A stretch of 18,271 nt of DNA, from positions 1 through 18,271 of the forward strand of contig NZ_JAEQMG010000050.1 of the NCBI RefSeq assembly GCF_016680995.1. The letters run 5' to 3'. The DNA is from Ruminococcus difficilis. Lineage in GTDB: Bacteria; Bacillota_A; Clostridia; Oscillospirales; Acutalibacteraceae. Below, piece after piece: positions 1 through 6,858 of the stretch; the stretch's first letter is position 1; each line of letters begins with the position of its first letter. Both the position numbers and the translations under genes were made by a program. Under the pieces are notes generated by a model that made no database searches, had not been told where the DNA came from, and was given only the letters and a program-made list of their open reading frames with translations.

Positions 1-450
1 GGGGTCGCAGGAGGAAGCGCTTCCCTTCTGAGCGTAGAGTCCGCCGCCGGCGTTCTTGGCTTCGTTGTCTGTGATCGTCGTGTCCCAAAGATTGAGATAG
101 TTCATTGAGTCACAGTAGAAGGACTTGAACGCTCCCAGCAGACCCGAGCCGATAATGCCTGCCGCAGGATTTGCGGTTGTCACAACGCCCATAAGCGTTT
201 CGGCTGCCGTGAACAGACCGTCGGTGACTTCGCTGTTTTGTTCTGCCTGCAAACAGATGGACTGAGTGGTCACAGCGCTTGCCGCCGTTACCGACATTGC
301 CGATGCCGCCGATAAAATAATCGCGCCTGTCATAATGGAGGCTAACAGTCTTTTGATCCTGGTGTTGTTCTTCATCATTGTGATCGCTCCTTTGCTTTCG
401 AAATTTGTTTTGGCTGTGCTTTTGTTTGATAATGTATTTGTTCTTTTCAT
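1..450 (-). CDS. Secreted protein of unknown function, N-terminal part (runs off the window's left edge)
   Basis: Reading down from 450, 150 codons are open to the window edge. The product begins MKRTNTLSNKSTAK and, 24 codons later at 378, has a second in-frame start MMKNNTRIKRLLAS. Both starts have an AGGAG site about 8 nt upstream, so either or both may be used. From the second start the N-terminus is a classic signal peptide: basic NNTRIKR, hydrophobic core around LLASIMTGAIILSAASA, and an AxA-type cleavage region near VTAASA. The mature part contains a GIIGSGLLGAF stretch and then TDNEAKNAGGGLYA, which vaguely resembles a rung of a right-handed beta-helix. I do not recognise the family. 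It is divergent from the sensor kinase gene at 600, with about 150 bp between, so the two-component system may control it (inference). Confidence 0.8.
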   Translation of the reverse strand, partial: MKRTNTLSNKSTAKTNFESKGAITMMKNNTRIKRLLASIMTGAIILSAASAMSVTAASAVTTQSICLQAEQNSEVTDGLFTAAETLMGVVTTANPAAGIIGSGLLGAFKSFYCDSMNYLNLWDTTITDNEAKNAGGGLYAQKGSASSCDP

Positions 451-487
451 GTTGATCTCTCCTTTAAGGGTGTTTCTCTTTGTTGTG

Positions 488-516
488 TCTATAGCATAGC
501 AAACCGACTACACCAA
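488..516 (-). promoter_or_regulatory. Predicted sigma-A promoter for the secreted-protein gene
   Basis: On the minus strand, TTGGTG (complement of 511-516) and TATAGA (complement of 488-493) are separated by 17 bp. They lie about 40 bp upstream of the first start at 450. The -35 is imperfect, so this is a moderate call. Confidence 0.45.
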
Positions 517-520
517 AAGT

Positions 521-537
521 ACAACAAAATCTGTTGT
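521..537. promoter_or_regulatory. Inverted repeat between divergent promoters, candidate operator
   Basis: ACAACA-AAATC-TGTTGT is a perfect 6-bp inverted repeat with a 5-bp spacer. It lies just upstream of the minus-strand -35 (511-516) and 14 bp before the plus-strand -35 (551-556), so a bound regulator could reach both promoters. No protein is identified as its ligand. Confidence 0.35.
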
Positions 538-550
538 TTTTTAAAAATAA

Positions 551-579
551 TTGAAATAATTTTTTAATTATAGTAAAAT
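551..579 (+). promoter_or_regulatory. Predicted sigma-A promoter for the two-component operon
   Basis: TTGAAA (551-556), a 17-bp spacer and TAAAAT (574-579). The ribosome site AAGGAAG (586-592) follows, with the ATG at 600, so the leader would be very short if this is the real promoter. Confidence 0.5.
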
Positions 580-599
580 TGCCTTAAGGAAGTGAAGAA

Positions 600-2027
600 A
601 TGGAAAAATCATCGCGGCTTCGTCGTTTGTGGGGCAAATATAAATGGATAATACCGGCAAGCTTTATCGCCTCGCTGGTTTTCAGCTTGACGGCAATAGC
701 ATTGTGCCGTGTGCGCGGTTTTGACGGAATGGAGAGCTATGCCGTATTCAACATCGGCGCGGATATTGTGAGCCTGTGCATATGTACGGTGCTGCTGTAC
801 AGCCTTGCGCAGGACAAGGACGGCTTCAGCGCATACACCGTCACCTTTGCTATGCTGATATTTTTCACCGCCGCACTGCTGTTTTCGGACGCGGCGTGGT
901 GGGTTGTGGAGGGCATTTCCGGGCTGCGGCTCTGGAACCTTCTGATCAATGTTTTCCGGTTCATCGTTACCACCATGCTGATATTCTATTTCTGGCGGTA
1001 TGTTGTCACAGCGCTGCGGCTCGACGGTGCGTACAGGCGCATTGCCGATATCATAATGAATATACTGCTTGTTCCTGCGGTTCTCGCCTGCTTTGCGAAT
1101 CTGTTTGTGCCGCTGTATTTCAGCATTTCCGACGATGGCGTCTATTTCCGCGAGCCGCTGTTTTTGTGGAGCCAGCTATATTTCGGAATCGGTCTTGTCA
1201 TTGCGACGATCGGCTTTTTTGTGTCCGAGGTTCCCGTAAAGGACAGACTGATCACCGCGTCATTTGTGCTGATACCCGTGTTCAACCAGATCATCACCCT
1301 CTACTCCTTTGAGCTTTCAACCGAATACTGCGCCATGCTGATTTCGATCGTGCTGGTGTTCGGCGTGCTGGTGACAAAGCGCGAAAAGGAGCATATCGCC
1401 ATGGAAAAGGAACTTTACGAGGCAAGGGTAAATGTAATGGTCAGCCAGATCCAGCCGCATTTTATGTACAACGCGCTTACGTCGATCGCCATGATGTGCC
1501 GGATAGATCCCGACACCGCTCAGGAGGCTACGGTGACATTTGCGAAGTATCTGCGCGGCAATATGGATTCGCTCAGGCAGAGCTCGCCGGTCGCGTTTGA
1601 ACAGGAGCTTGAACACCTCAAAAAATATCTGTATATCGAAAAGCTGCGGTTCGGCGATATGCTGAACATCGAGTATGACATCACAGCGACGGATTTCCGT
1701 CTGCCGCTTCTCAGTATTCAGCCGCTTGTGGAAAACGCCGTAAAGCACGGCGTCGGCATGGCGGAGGACGGCGGCACCGTGAAGATCTCCACCCGCGAAA
1801 CCGAAACCGCTTTTGAGGTGATTATTTCCGACGACGGACTGGGCTTTGACGTTTCGGCGCCCATAAAGGACGACGGGCGCACGCACGTGGGAATGGATAA
1901 TACAAAGCGCCGCATAAAAGAGATGTGCGGCGGTGAGATAAAAATTGAAAGCGCCGTGGGAAAGGGCACGACAGCCACGGTGATTTTGCCGAAGGAGGGA
2001 CAAAACTTTGAGGATACTGTGTCTTGA
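600..2027 (+). CDS. LytS/YehU-type membrane sensor histidine kinase
   Basis: A 475-aa kinase that should sit in the cytoplasmic membrane, sense an unknown signal and phosphorylate the regulator encoded next to it. Residues about 15-260 hold seven or eight hydrophobic segments with short loops and no large extracellular domain. The cytoplasmic part is a His_kinase (PF06580-like) module: QIQPHFMYN with the expected phospho-accepting His at residue 287, then a HATPase domain with the N box QPLVENAVKHG (Asn379), the DDGLGFD box, and the final glycine-rich GKGTTATVILP. The ATG at 600 is preceded by AAGGAAG. The 3' end overlaps the regulator gene by 20 nt, indicating translational coupling. Agr-type and natural-product sensors share this architecture, so the ligand cannot be predicted. 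Confidence 0.92.
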   Translation: MEKSSRLRRLWGKYKWIIPASFIASLVFSLTAIALCRVRGFDGMESYAVFNIGADIVSLCICTVLLYSLAQDKDGFSAYTVTFAMLIFFTAALLFSDAAWWVVEGISGLRLWNLLINVFRFIVTTMLIFYFWRYVVTALRLDGAYRRIADIIMNILLVPAVLACFANLFVPLYFSISDDGVYFREPLFLWSQLYFGIGLVIATIGFFVSEVPVKDRLITASFVLIPVFNQIITLYSFELSTEYCAMLISIVLVFGVLVTKREKEHIAMEKELYEARVNVMVSQIQPHFMYNALTSIAMMCRIDPDTAQEATVTFAKYLRGNMDSLRQSSPVAFEQELEHLKKYLYIEKLRFGDMLNIEYDITATDFRLPLLSIQPLVENAVKHGVGMAEDGGTVKISTRETETAFEVIISDDGLGFDVSAPIKDDGRTHVGMDNTKRRIKEMCGGEIKIESAVGKGTTATVILPKEGQNFEDTVS

Positions 2028-2805
2028 TGATGAGCCGCTCGCTCTGAAAATGCTGCAGCTCGCGGTTGAAAAAGCTAAGCCGGAGGCGGAGATCCTGACC
2101 TTTTCCAAGCAAAGGGAGCTGATTGCCGAGGCGGAAAGCGGCGGCTGCGACGTTGCTTTTCTCGATATCCATATGCGCGGAATGACGGGCGTTGAGGTGG
2201 CGAAAACGCTTAAGGGCATCAACCCTAAAATGAATATCATCTTTGTCACGGGCTTTTCGGAGTACAAGGGCGACGCGATGGATATGAAAGCGTCGGGATA
2301 TATCATGAAGCCTGTCACGGCGGCGGAGGTCAAAGCGGAGCTGGAGGATCTGCGCTTTCCCGTAATTCCCCGTAAAAACGCGCTTCTTCGGGTTCAGTGC
2401 TTCGGTAACTTTGACGTTTTTACCCCTGACGGAAGCCATGTTCACTTTGAAAGGAGCCGTTCAAAGGAGATTTTCGCCTATCTGGTTCACCGCCGAGGAA
2501 GCTCCTGCTCTACAAGAGAAATCGCCGCGGCACTTTTTGAGGACGAGCCCTACGGCAAAAATCAGCAGAGCTATCTTCAAACGCTGATTGCGGCGATGAA
2601 CAAAAGCCTTAAAAAGGTCGGCGCGGGAGACGCGATCGTAAAAAGCTACAACGCCCTTGCGGTCGACGTCGACAAGCTCGACTGTGATTACTACCGCTTT
2701 CGGGAGCTAGACGCGGGCGCGGTAAATGCCTATCAGAACGAATATATGAGCCAGTATTACTGGGGTGATTTTCTGTATGATGATTACGGCGGCTATGACG
2801 AATAA
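2008..2805 (+). CDS. Response regulator with receiver domain and SARP/BTAD-like winged-helix output
   Basis: Cognate regulator of the kinase above, 265 aa. The start is TTG at 2008, chosen because AAGGAGG (1992-1998) lies 9 nt upstream and the product then begins with the receiver strand MRILCLDDEP. Receiver: acidic pair Asp7-Asp8, phospho-acceptor Asp53 in FLDIHM, and a KP pair near residue 103. From about residue 126, LRVQCFGNFDVFTPDG followed by FERSRSKEIFAYLVHRRG matches the OmpR/SARP-like winged helix often linked to BTAD domains; a full BTAD is absent, and the C-terminus is acidic and tyrosine-rich. SARP-type proteins bind direct repeats overlapping the -35, and the next promoter (2951-2956) has exactly such a tandem repeat. 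The target assignment is inference. Confidence 0.9.
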   Translation: MRILCLDDEPLALKMLQLAVEKAKPEAEILTFSKQRELIAEAESGGCDVAFLDIHMRGMTGVEVAKTLKGINPKMNIIFVTGFSEYKGDAMDMKASGYIMKPVTAAEVKAELEDLRFPVIPRKNALLRVQCFGNFDVFTPDGSHVHFERSRSKEIFAYLVHRRGSSCSTREIAAALFEDEPYGKNQQSYLQTLIAAMNKSLKKVGAGDAIVKSYNALAVDVDKLDCDYYRFRELDAGAVNAYQNEYMSQYYWGDFLYDDYGGYDE

Positions 2806-2902
2806 TCTGCCTTTGCGCAGTATGGAGAATCAGGCGATGACAGCTCTGAAAAATGCGCTGCTTACCTGCGAAGCATAATTTATTTGCGAATAATCATACA
2901 GA

Positions 2903-2956
2903 AGTATTTGACTTTTTGCTCAAATACTTTTTGCTCAAATATTGATAAAATATAAT
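2903..2956 (+). promoter_or_regulatory. Promoter with perfect 15-bp tandem repeat, candidate response-regulator operator
   Basis: ACTTTTTGCTCAAAT occurs twice head-to-tail (2911-2925 and 2926-2940), ending 10 bp before TATAAT (2951-2956). No good -35 exists at 17 bp (TTTTTG at 2928-2933 lies inside the repeat), as expected for an activator-dependent promoter. AGTATTTG (2903-2910) is also the reverse complement of CAAATACT (2921-2928), giving an extra inverted repeat. The rest of 2806-3016 holds no gene or clear terminator. Confidence 0.6.
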
Positions 2957-3016
2957 GGGGTAGGGTTTTAGTTAAAAAAGGCTTAGTCCGAAATGAAATA
3001 AGTAAAGGAGGATAAT

Positions 3017-5267
3017 ATGAAGCGCAATATTTCAATTTGGCTTGCATTGAGTATCGTTGTTACCTTAGTTGTTTTCTCGTTGGTATTTGTGAAAGCAGCT
3101 TCAGTCAATCAGACGGATGTGCAGGCGTACTCAGGCAAATCGTTCGACGATGCTGAAGTGGGGGCTTCCGTGCCTCCGGAGTATAAATATGATCCGATCG
3201 AATCGATTTACGTCCGCGATGACGGCAAAGACCCCCACTTATTAGAGGGCGGGTCTGCGAAAATGACAAAGGTGTCGGATAAATTGTATCAGTATACCTT
3301 CAAAGACCTGACTCCCAACAAAAAGTACAAATTCCACTTCTGCGTAAATGATAATTTTTACGATCAATTTGCCAGGGGGTCTGATACTACCGACTATGGT
3401 TTTGATCGCGCGACTCCGGTATTTCGATATCCCCCAGGTTTTACCCCGCCGTCAATTGAGCTGAATCTTGTAGAACCAAACATTACAGTACCGCCGGACG
3501 GGTATTCGTATGACGCTACCGTTAGCCTGGATCTTAAATACTATGATGAGGAAGATCCCGGCAACGTAAACGGATACGGGGAGTACACAATTACGCTGGA
3601 GCGCAAGTATCGTATCAAAGACGAGACCGATTGGAACACCTTCTGCAGCCGCCTGGGTGATAATGATACGTATAACCGCTTCTCGGGCGAGACCGTCTAT
3701 CTCGAGAATGACATCACCGTCAGCCAACAGGCGGGCTTACAGCAAGCACGACTTCTGCGGTATTTTTGACGGACAGGGACATACGCTGACTTTCAACTAC
3801 AACGGCAGCGGCAGCGACGAATTTGTCGCCCCGTTCCGCTATGTCAGCGTCACCAAGCCTGCCGACAGTTCGGAGGATGATCCGGACGTTCCCGTCACCA
3901 TCAAAAACCTCAATGTCAAGAGCACTATCAGGGGCAGCGGCAAACACGCTGCAGGACTGATCGGTCAGTGCTGGGGTGAAGTGAACGTTGAAAACTGTAC
4001 GATGGATATTGACATTGATACCAATAAGGAATATGCCGCGGGATATGTCGGCAAGATCAATAACGGAACGTTCAACATTTCCGGCTGCACCGTCGACGGT
4101 ACCATCAAAACCTCAGCGAAGTTCGCGGCAGGATTTGTGGCAGAGACAAGCGGCGTATGTAATCTCACAGACTGCCTCTGCAGTGTGACGATTGACAGCA
4201 GCGTAGAAGGCGACGGCACACACGGCGGCTTTATCGGTGTCCAGAGCAAGAACGGCGGCAATATCACGCTGGAAGGCTGCGCCTTTATCGGAAGTCTCCT
4301 CGGAGCTGATACGAACAACTGCGGCGGCTTTGTCGGCTGGCGTACCAAACAAATCACTATCTCCGACAGTATTTTTGCGCCTGAATCGGTAACTGTCAGC
4401 GGCACCGGCAGCGCCGTGTTTGCCCGAAGCATTGCTTCTGTTAACAACAGCTACTACTTCTGTGCGCTCGGCGAGGATTCCGACAATCAGGGAAAGCTGG
4501 GATACTCTGTCACCGCCGGAGAGAACGTCACCCTTGCTCTCAGCGGCGAAGAGACTCAATACAAAGTAAGCGGTATCACGGCTTGCAAAAACAACAGCGG
4601 CTTGCAGTACAACGGTACCTGATACGCGGGCGAGGAAGATGAAGTATCGCTCACACTTAGCCACCCGGATACTCCGGAAGGCTATATCTTCAGCGGATAT
4701 AAGGCAAGCGCGGGTGCCCTCAATGAAGGCGTTCTCACAATGCCCGCCGAGAATGTAACGATCAGCGGAGGATTTGAATATGCCGACGGCGTAGGCACAA
4801 GGCTTGTCGGTCGTTCAATCTCGGTTGAAGGCGACGTCGGCGTAAACTTCTATATGGAGATTGATCCCGAAATCGCGGCAAGCGAAACTGCGTATATACA
4901 GTTCACCATTCCCACAGGCGACAAGACCGAAACCGAGACGATTCCGGTGAGTGAAGCCGAACGGAAGGACGGCTGTTACGTGTTCCAGTGCGATGTCGCG
5001 GCAAAGGAAATGACGTCAGAGATCAAGGCGCAGATCATTGACCCCGAAAGCGGCAAGTCGGGCGCCGTTTACACCTATTCCGTCAAGGAATACGCGGATG
5101 CTCTGCTCTCGCACGCGGAAGGCAATTGGAAATTCACAAAGGTTGCTCCGCTGGTAAAATCAATGCTGAACTACGGCACAGCCGCGCAGAATTATTTTGA
5201 CAGGAACACCAAAAAGCCCGCAAACGCGGACTTGTCCGATGAGGATCGGACGCTCGGCGAGATCACT
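3017..5267 (+). pseudogene. Decayed cell-surface/secreted protein with GLUG-like beta-helix region
   Basis: The start at 3017 has an AAAGGAGG site and encodes a signal peptide or anchor (basic MKRN, hydrophobic to about residue 30, VKAAS). After an unassigned beta-rich region come GLUG-like, beta-helix-type turns from about 3940 to 4380, with repeated AAG[LFY][IV]G and GGF[IV]G rungs separated by short Cys/Thr-rich strands. Then follows a domain seen in Ruminococcus-type surface proteins (about 4780-5260, EGDVGVNFYMEI... NYGTAAQNYF). Two lesions break it. A +1 frameshift near 3737-3738 makes the first frame stop at 3769 while homology-like sequence continues one frame on (removing one T of CTTA restores it). 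A TGA at 4620-4622 lies where W (TGG) would be natural. At about 5268 the sequence passes in frame into hydrolase sequence, so the C-terminus is lost. Assembly error cannot be excluded for a single lesion, but several together favour real decay. Confidence 0.75.
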
Positions 5268-6172
5268 AATCAACTGGACGCGTGGGAAAACTATAAGGAT
5301 ATCAGGGGTATCGTTCAGCTGGTACACGGCAAAAATGAGCACAAAGGGCGTTATATCGCTTTTATGCGTTTTCTCGCATCCAACGGCTTTTTGACGATCA
5401 TCAACGACCACCGCGGACACGGCGAAAGTATTATCGACCCATAGGACAGAGGTTATTTTTATCAGGGCGGCACCGCCGCGCTGGTGGAGGATCTGCACGA
5501 GATCACGCTGGACATCAAAAATTACGCGGCTCAACATTGCGGCAGAAGCGACTTTCCGGTCACCCTGCTGGGTCACAGCAGGGGCGCGCTTGCGGCGCGC
5601 TGCTACATCAGAAAATATGACGCGGATATCAGCAAGCTCTGCCTGACAGGTTCACAGGTTCTCCGTCGCGCTCCGACAATATCAAAAAAGGTCTGCGCGT
5701 CTTGAAGCTGTTAAAGGCGATCGAAGGCAAACGTTCACGCTCTCCGCTCGCCAAAAAGCTCATCATGGGTGTTTCCTATGAGAGAAAGTACAGATACGAG
5801 GGGTTGAGAAACGCCCAGACAAACTCCGAACGTGAAGCCGTCATCGAGCATAACAACGACCCGCTGTGCCGCTTCAACTTCACCCTGAACGGCTATGAGG
5901 AGATGCTCAGAATGGCGATGCTCGCGTATACGTGCGGTTACACCCCTCAAAATCCCGATATGCCCGTGAGGTTTTTCTCCGTTGAGGACGACCCATGCGC
6001 CTTGTCCCGCCGAAAATTCGTGGAAGCGATGCGGCTGATGAAAAACATCGGATACACCGACGTGCGCTGTCGGCTGTACAAGGGCATGCGCCACGATATC
6101 CTTCACGAAAAAGAGAAGCTGCGCGTGTATAACGATATTCTACGGTTTATCGAATCGGACAATAACAAATAA
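5268..6172 (+). pseudogene. Decayed alpha/beta hydrolase (monoacylglycerol lipase-like), 5' end missing
   Basis: The frame enters hydrolase sequence at about 5268-5290 (WENYKDIRGIVQLVHG), so the hydrolase's own start and first strand are missing and it is joined in frame to the surface-protein gene. Family features remain: the HG oxyanion region, DHRGHGES, the nucleophile elbow LLGHSRGA (Ser codon 5577-5579), an acidic DDP (5987-5995) and a catalytic-type His in RHDIL (codon 6092-6094). Lesions: a TAG at 5442-5444 in the position of a likely Gln (CAG), and an 8-bp tandem duplication at 5646-5661 that shifts the frame, so the last 156 codons (5702-6172) lie in another frame. GHSRG instead of the usual GHSMG is a further change. 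The remaining 3' reading frame is unlikely to be functional on its own. A hairpin terminator follows at 6182. Confidence 0.8.
5646..5661 (+). repeat. 8-bp tandem duplication causing a frameshift
   Basis: ACAGGTTC is present twice head-to-tail (5646-5653, 5654-5661). Deleting one copy joins LTGSPS directly to DNIKKGLRVLKLLKAIEG and restores one continuous hydrolase frame. Confidence 0.8.
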
Positions 6173-6181
6173 TACAACAAG

Positions 6182-6220
6182 CTCCCCTGAACCTGAGCGA
6201 TGCACAGGCAGGGGAGTTTT
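6182..6220 (+). terminator. Rho-independent terminator after the hydrolase remnant
   Basis: CTCCCCTG (6182-6189) pairs with CAGGGGAG (6209-6216), followed by TTTT. Confidence 0.75.
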
Positions 6221-6294
6221 CACGCGGCAGCACGGATTATCCCGAACAGCACCTTCGTTTTGTCACCGTATAATAACTGACAATATTTACAAAT

Positions 6295-6358
6295 CATAAA
6301 AAATGAATTTCTCCAAACACTACTAATGCGGCGACAAATTGCGAAGGCAATCCGCCGC
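6295..6358 (+). promoter_or_regulatory. Upstream region of the SASP gene: possible sigma-G-type promoter and leader hairpin
   Basis: CATAA (6295-6299) and ACTACTA (6319-6325) are loosely compatible with the forespore sigma-G consensus expected for a SASP gene. The match is weak. Directly after it lies a strong stem-loop: GCGG (6328-6331) with CCGC (6352-6355) enclosing ATTGC-GAAG-GCAAT (6338-6351). The hairpin would sit at the very 5' end of the leader, upstream of AAGGAG (6376-6381). No other gene is seen in 6221-6389. Confidence 0.35.
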
Positions 6359-6389
6359 TTGAGATAGATAGAAATAAGGAGAAAAAACC

Positions 6390-6650
6390 ATGTCAAACAA
6401 TAATAATCAGATCAACGTACCCGAGGCAAAGGAAGCCATGAACCGTTTCAAGATGGAGTGCGCCAACGAAGTCGGCGTAAACCTCAAGCAGGGCTACAAC
6501 GGCGACCTCTCTTCAAGAGAAGCAGGTTCCGTCGGCGGTCAGATGGTAAACGTCATGTGGCATGTACGACAAACAGATTTTATGCGGAGTTCGTCGGCTT
6601 CAAGGGAGCAAATCGGGCGTGTTGTGTATACATACGGCTTGGCGGTATAA
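6390..6650 (+). CDS. Alpha/beta-type small acid-soluble spore protein fused to the tail peptide
   Basis: Residues 1-53 are a typical alpha/beta SASP, a spore-core protein that coats and protects DNA: NVPEAKEAMNRFKMECANEVGVNL (first helix and germination-protease region) followed by YNGDLSSREAGSVGGQMV, the start of the second conserved helix. At residue 54 the normal second-helix continuation is replaced by 33 residues beginning NVMWHVRQTDF and ending YTYGLAV, which are the product of tail element copy 1. The SASP is therefore truncated inside its second DNA-binding helix and carries a foreign C-terminus. Whether it still binds DNA is uncertain. The ATG at 6390 is preceded by AAGGAG. The product is 86 aa, longer than the usual 60-75. 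Confidence 0.85.
   Translation: MSNNNNQINVPEAKEAMNRFKMECANEVGVNLKQGYNGDLSSREAGSVGGQMVNVMWHVRQTDFMRSSSASREQIGRVVYTYGLAV
6549..6650 (+). repeat. Tail element copy 1 (right half only, joined to the SASP gene)
   Basis: 34 codons from AAC to TAA, equal in length and reading frame to the right half of the four other copies (8790-8891, 12693-12794, 16105-16206, 17461-17562). It shares 31 identical bases with copy 4 (6564-6594 against 16120-16150). The left half is replaced by SASP coding sequence, and the junction is at AACGTCATG. Confidence 0.85.
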
Positions 6651-6674
6651 CCTCGACAGAGTTTCATAAAATAT

Positions 6675-6707
6675 AAAAAAGGAGAGCAACATCGGCTCTC
6701 CTTTTTT
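6675..6707 (+). terminator. Bidirectional-looking terminator after tail copy 1
   Basis: A-run, GGAGAGC (6681-6687), loop AACATCG, GCTCTCC (6695-6701), then TTTTTT. Confidence 0.85.
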
Positions 6708-6710
6708 GAA

Positions 6711-6787
6711 TTACCCAAACAATATAAAATATCTTACCGAATTGATATCTTACAAATTACCGAAAAAATAATCAACAGATTACCGAA
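6711..6787 (+). promoter_or_regulatory. Array A: four direct repeats with exact 23-bp period upstream of the ATPase promoter
   Basis: TTACCCAA at 6711-6718 and TTACCGAA at 6734-6741, 6757-6764 and 6780-6787. Each start is exactly 23 bp from the next, and the last ends 5 bp before the -35 box. The bases between cores are not conserved, which fits serial protein-binding sites rather than a simple sequence duplication. Array B (18011-18086) has the same geometry before another ATPase of the same family. Confidence 0.7.
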
Positions 6788-6792
6788 AACCA

Positions 6793-6820
6793 TTGACAAT
6801 AAGAGTTGCTTGGGTATAAT
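6793..6820 (+). promoter_or_regulatory. Near-consensus sigma-A promoter for the ATPase operon
   Basis: TTGACA (6793-6798), 16-bp spacer, TATAAT (6815-6820). The -10 overlaps an upstream in-frame TTG, which argues against a translation start there. Confidence 0.85.
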
Positions 6821-6858
6821 TGAAATTAGAAAACCACTTGCAAAAAGAGGATGTAGTT

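Noticed and set aside
1317..2333. Long minus-strand open frames over the kinase/regulator genes
   Set aside because: They lie opposite strongly recognisable kinase and regulator domains and have no ribosome site or family pattern; they are a by-product of the high-GC codon use.
6711..6787. CRISPR array
   Set aside because: Repeat cores are only 8 bp with a 23-bp period and no cas genes; this is operator-like.
6820..6858. Upstream TTG start for the first DUF4143 ATPase
   Set aside because: It overlaps the -10 box of the promoter and has no ribosome site; 6859 has AGAGG.
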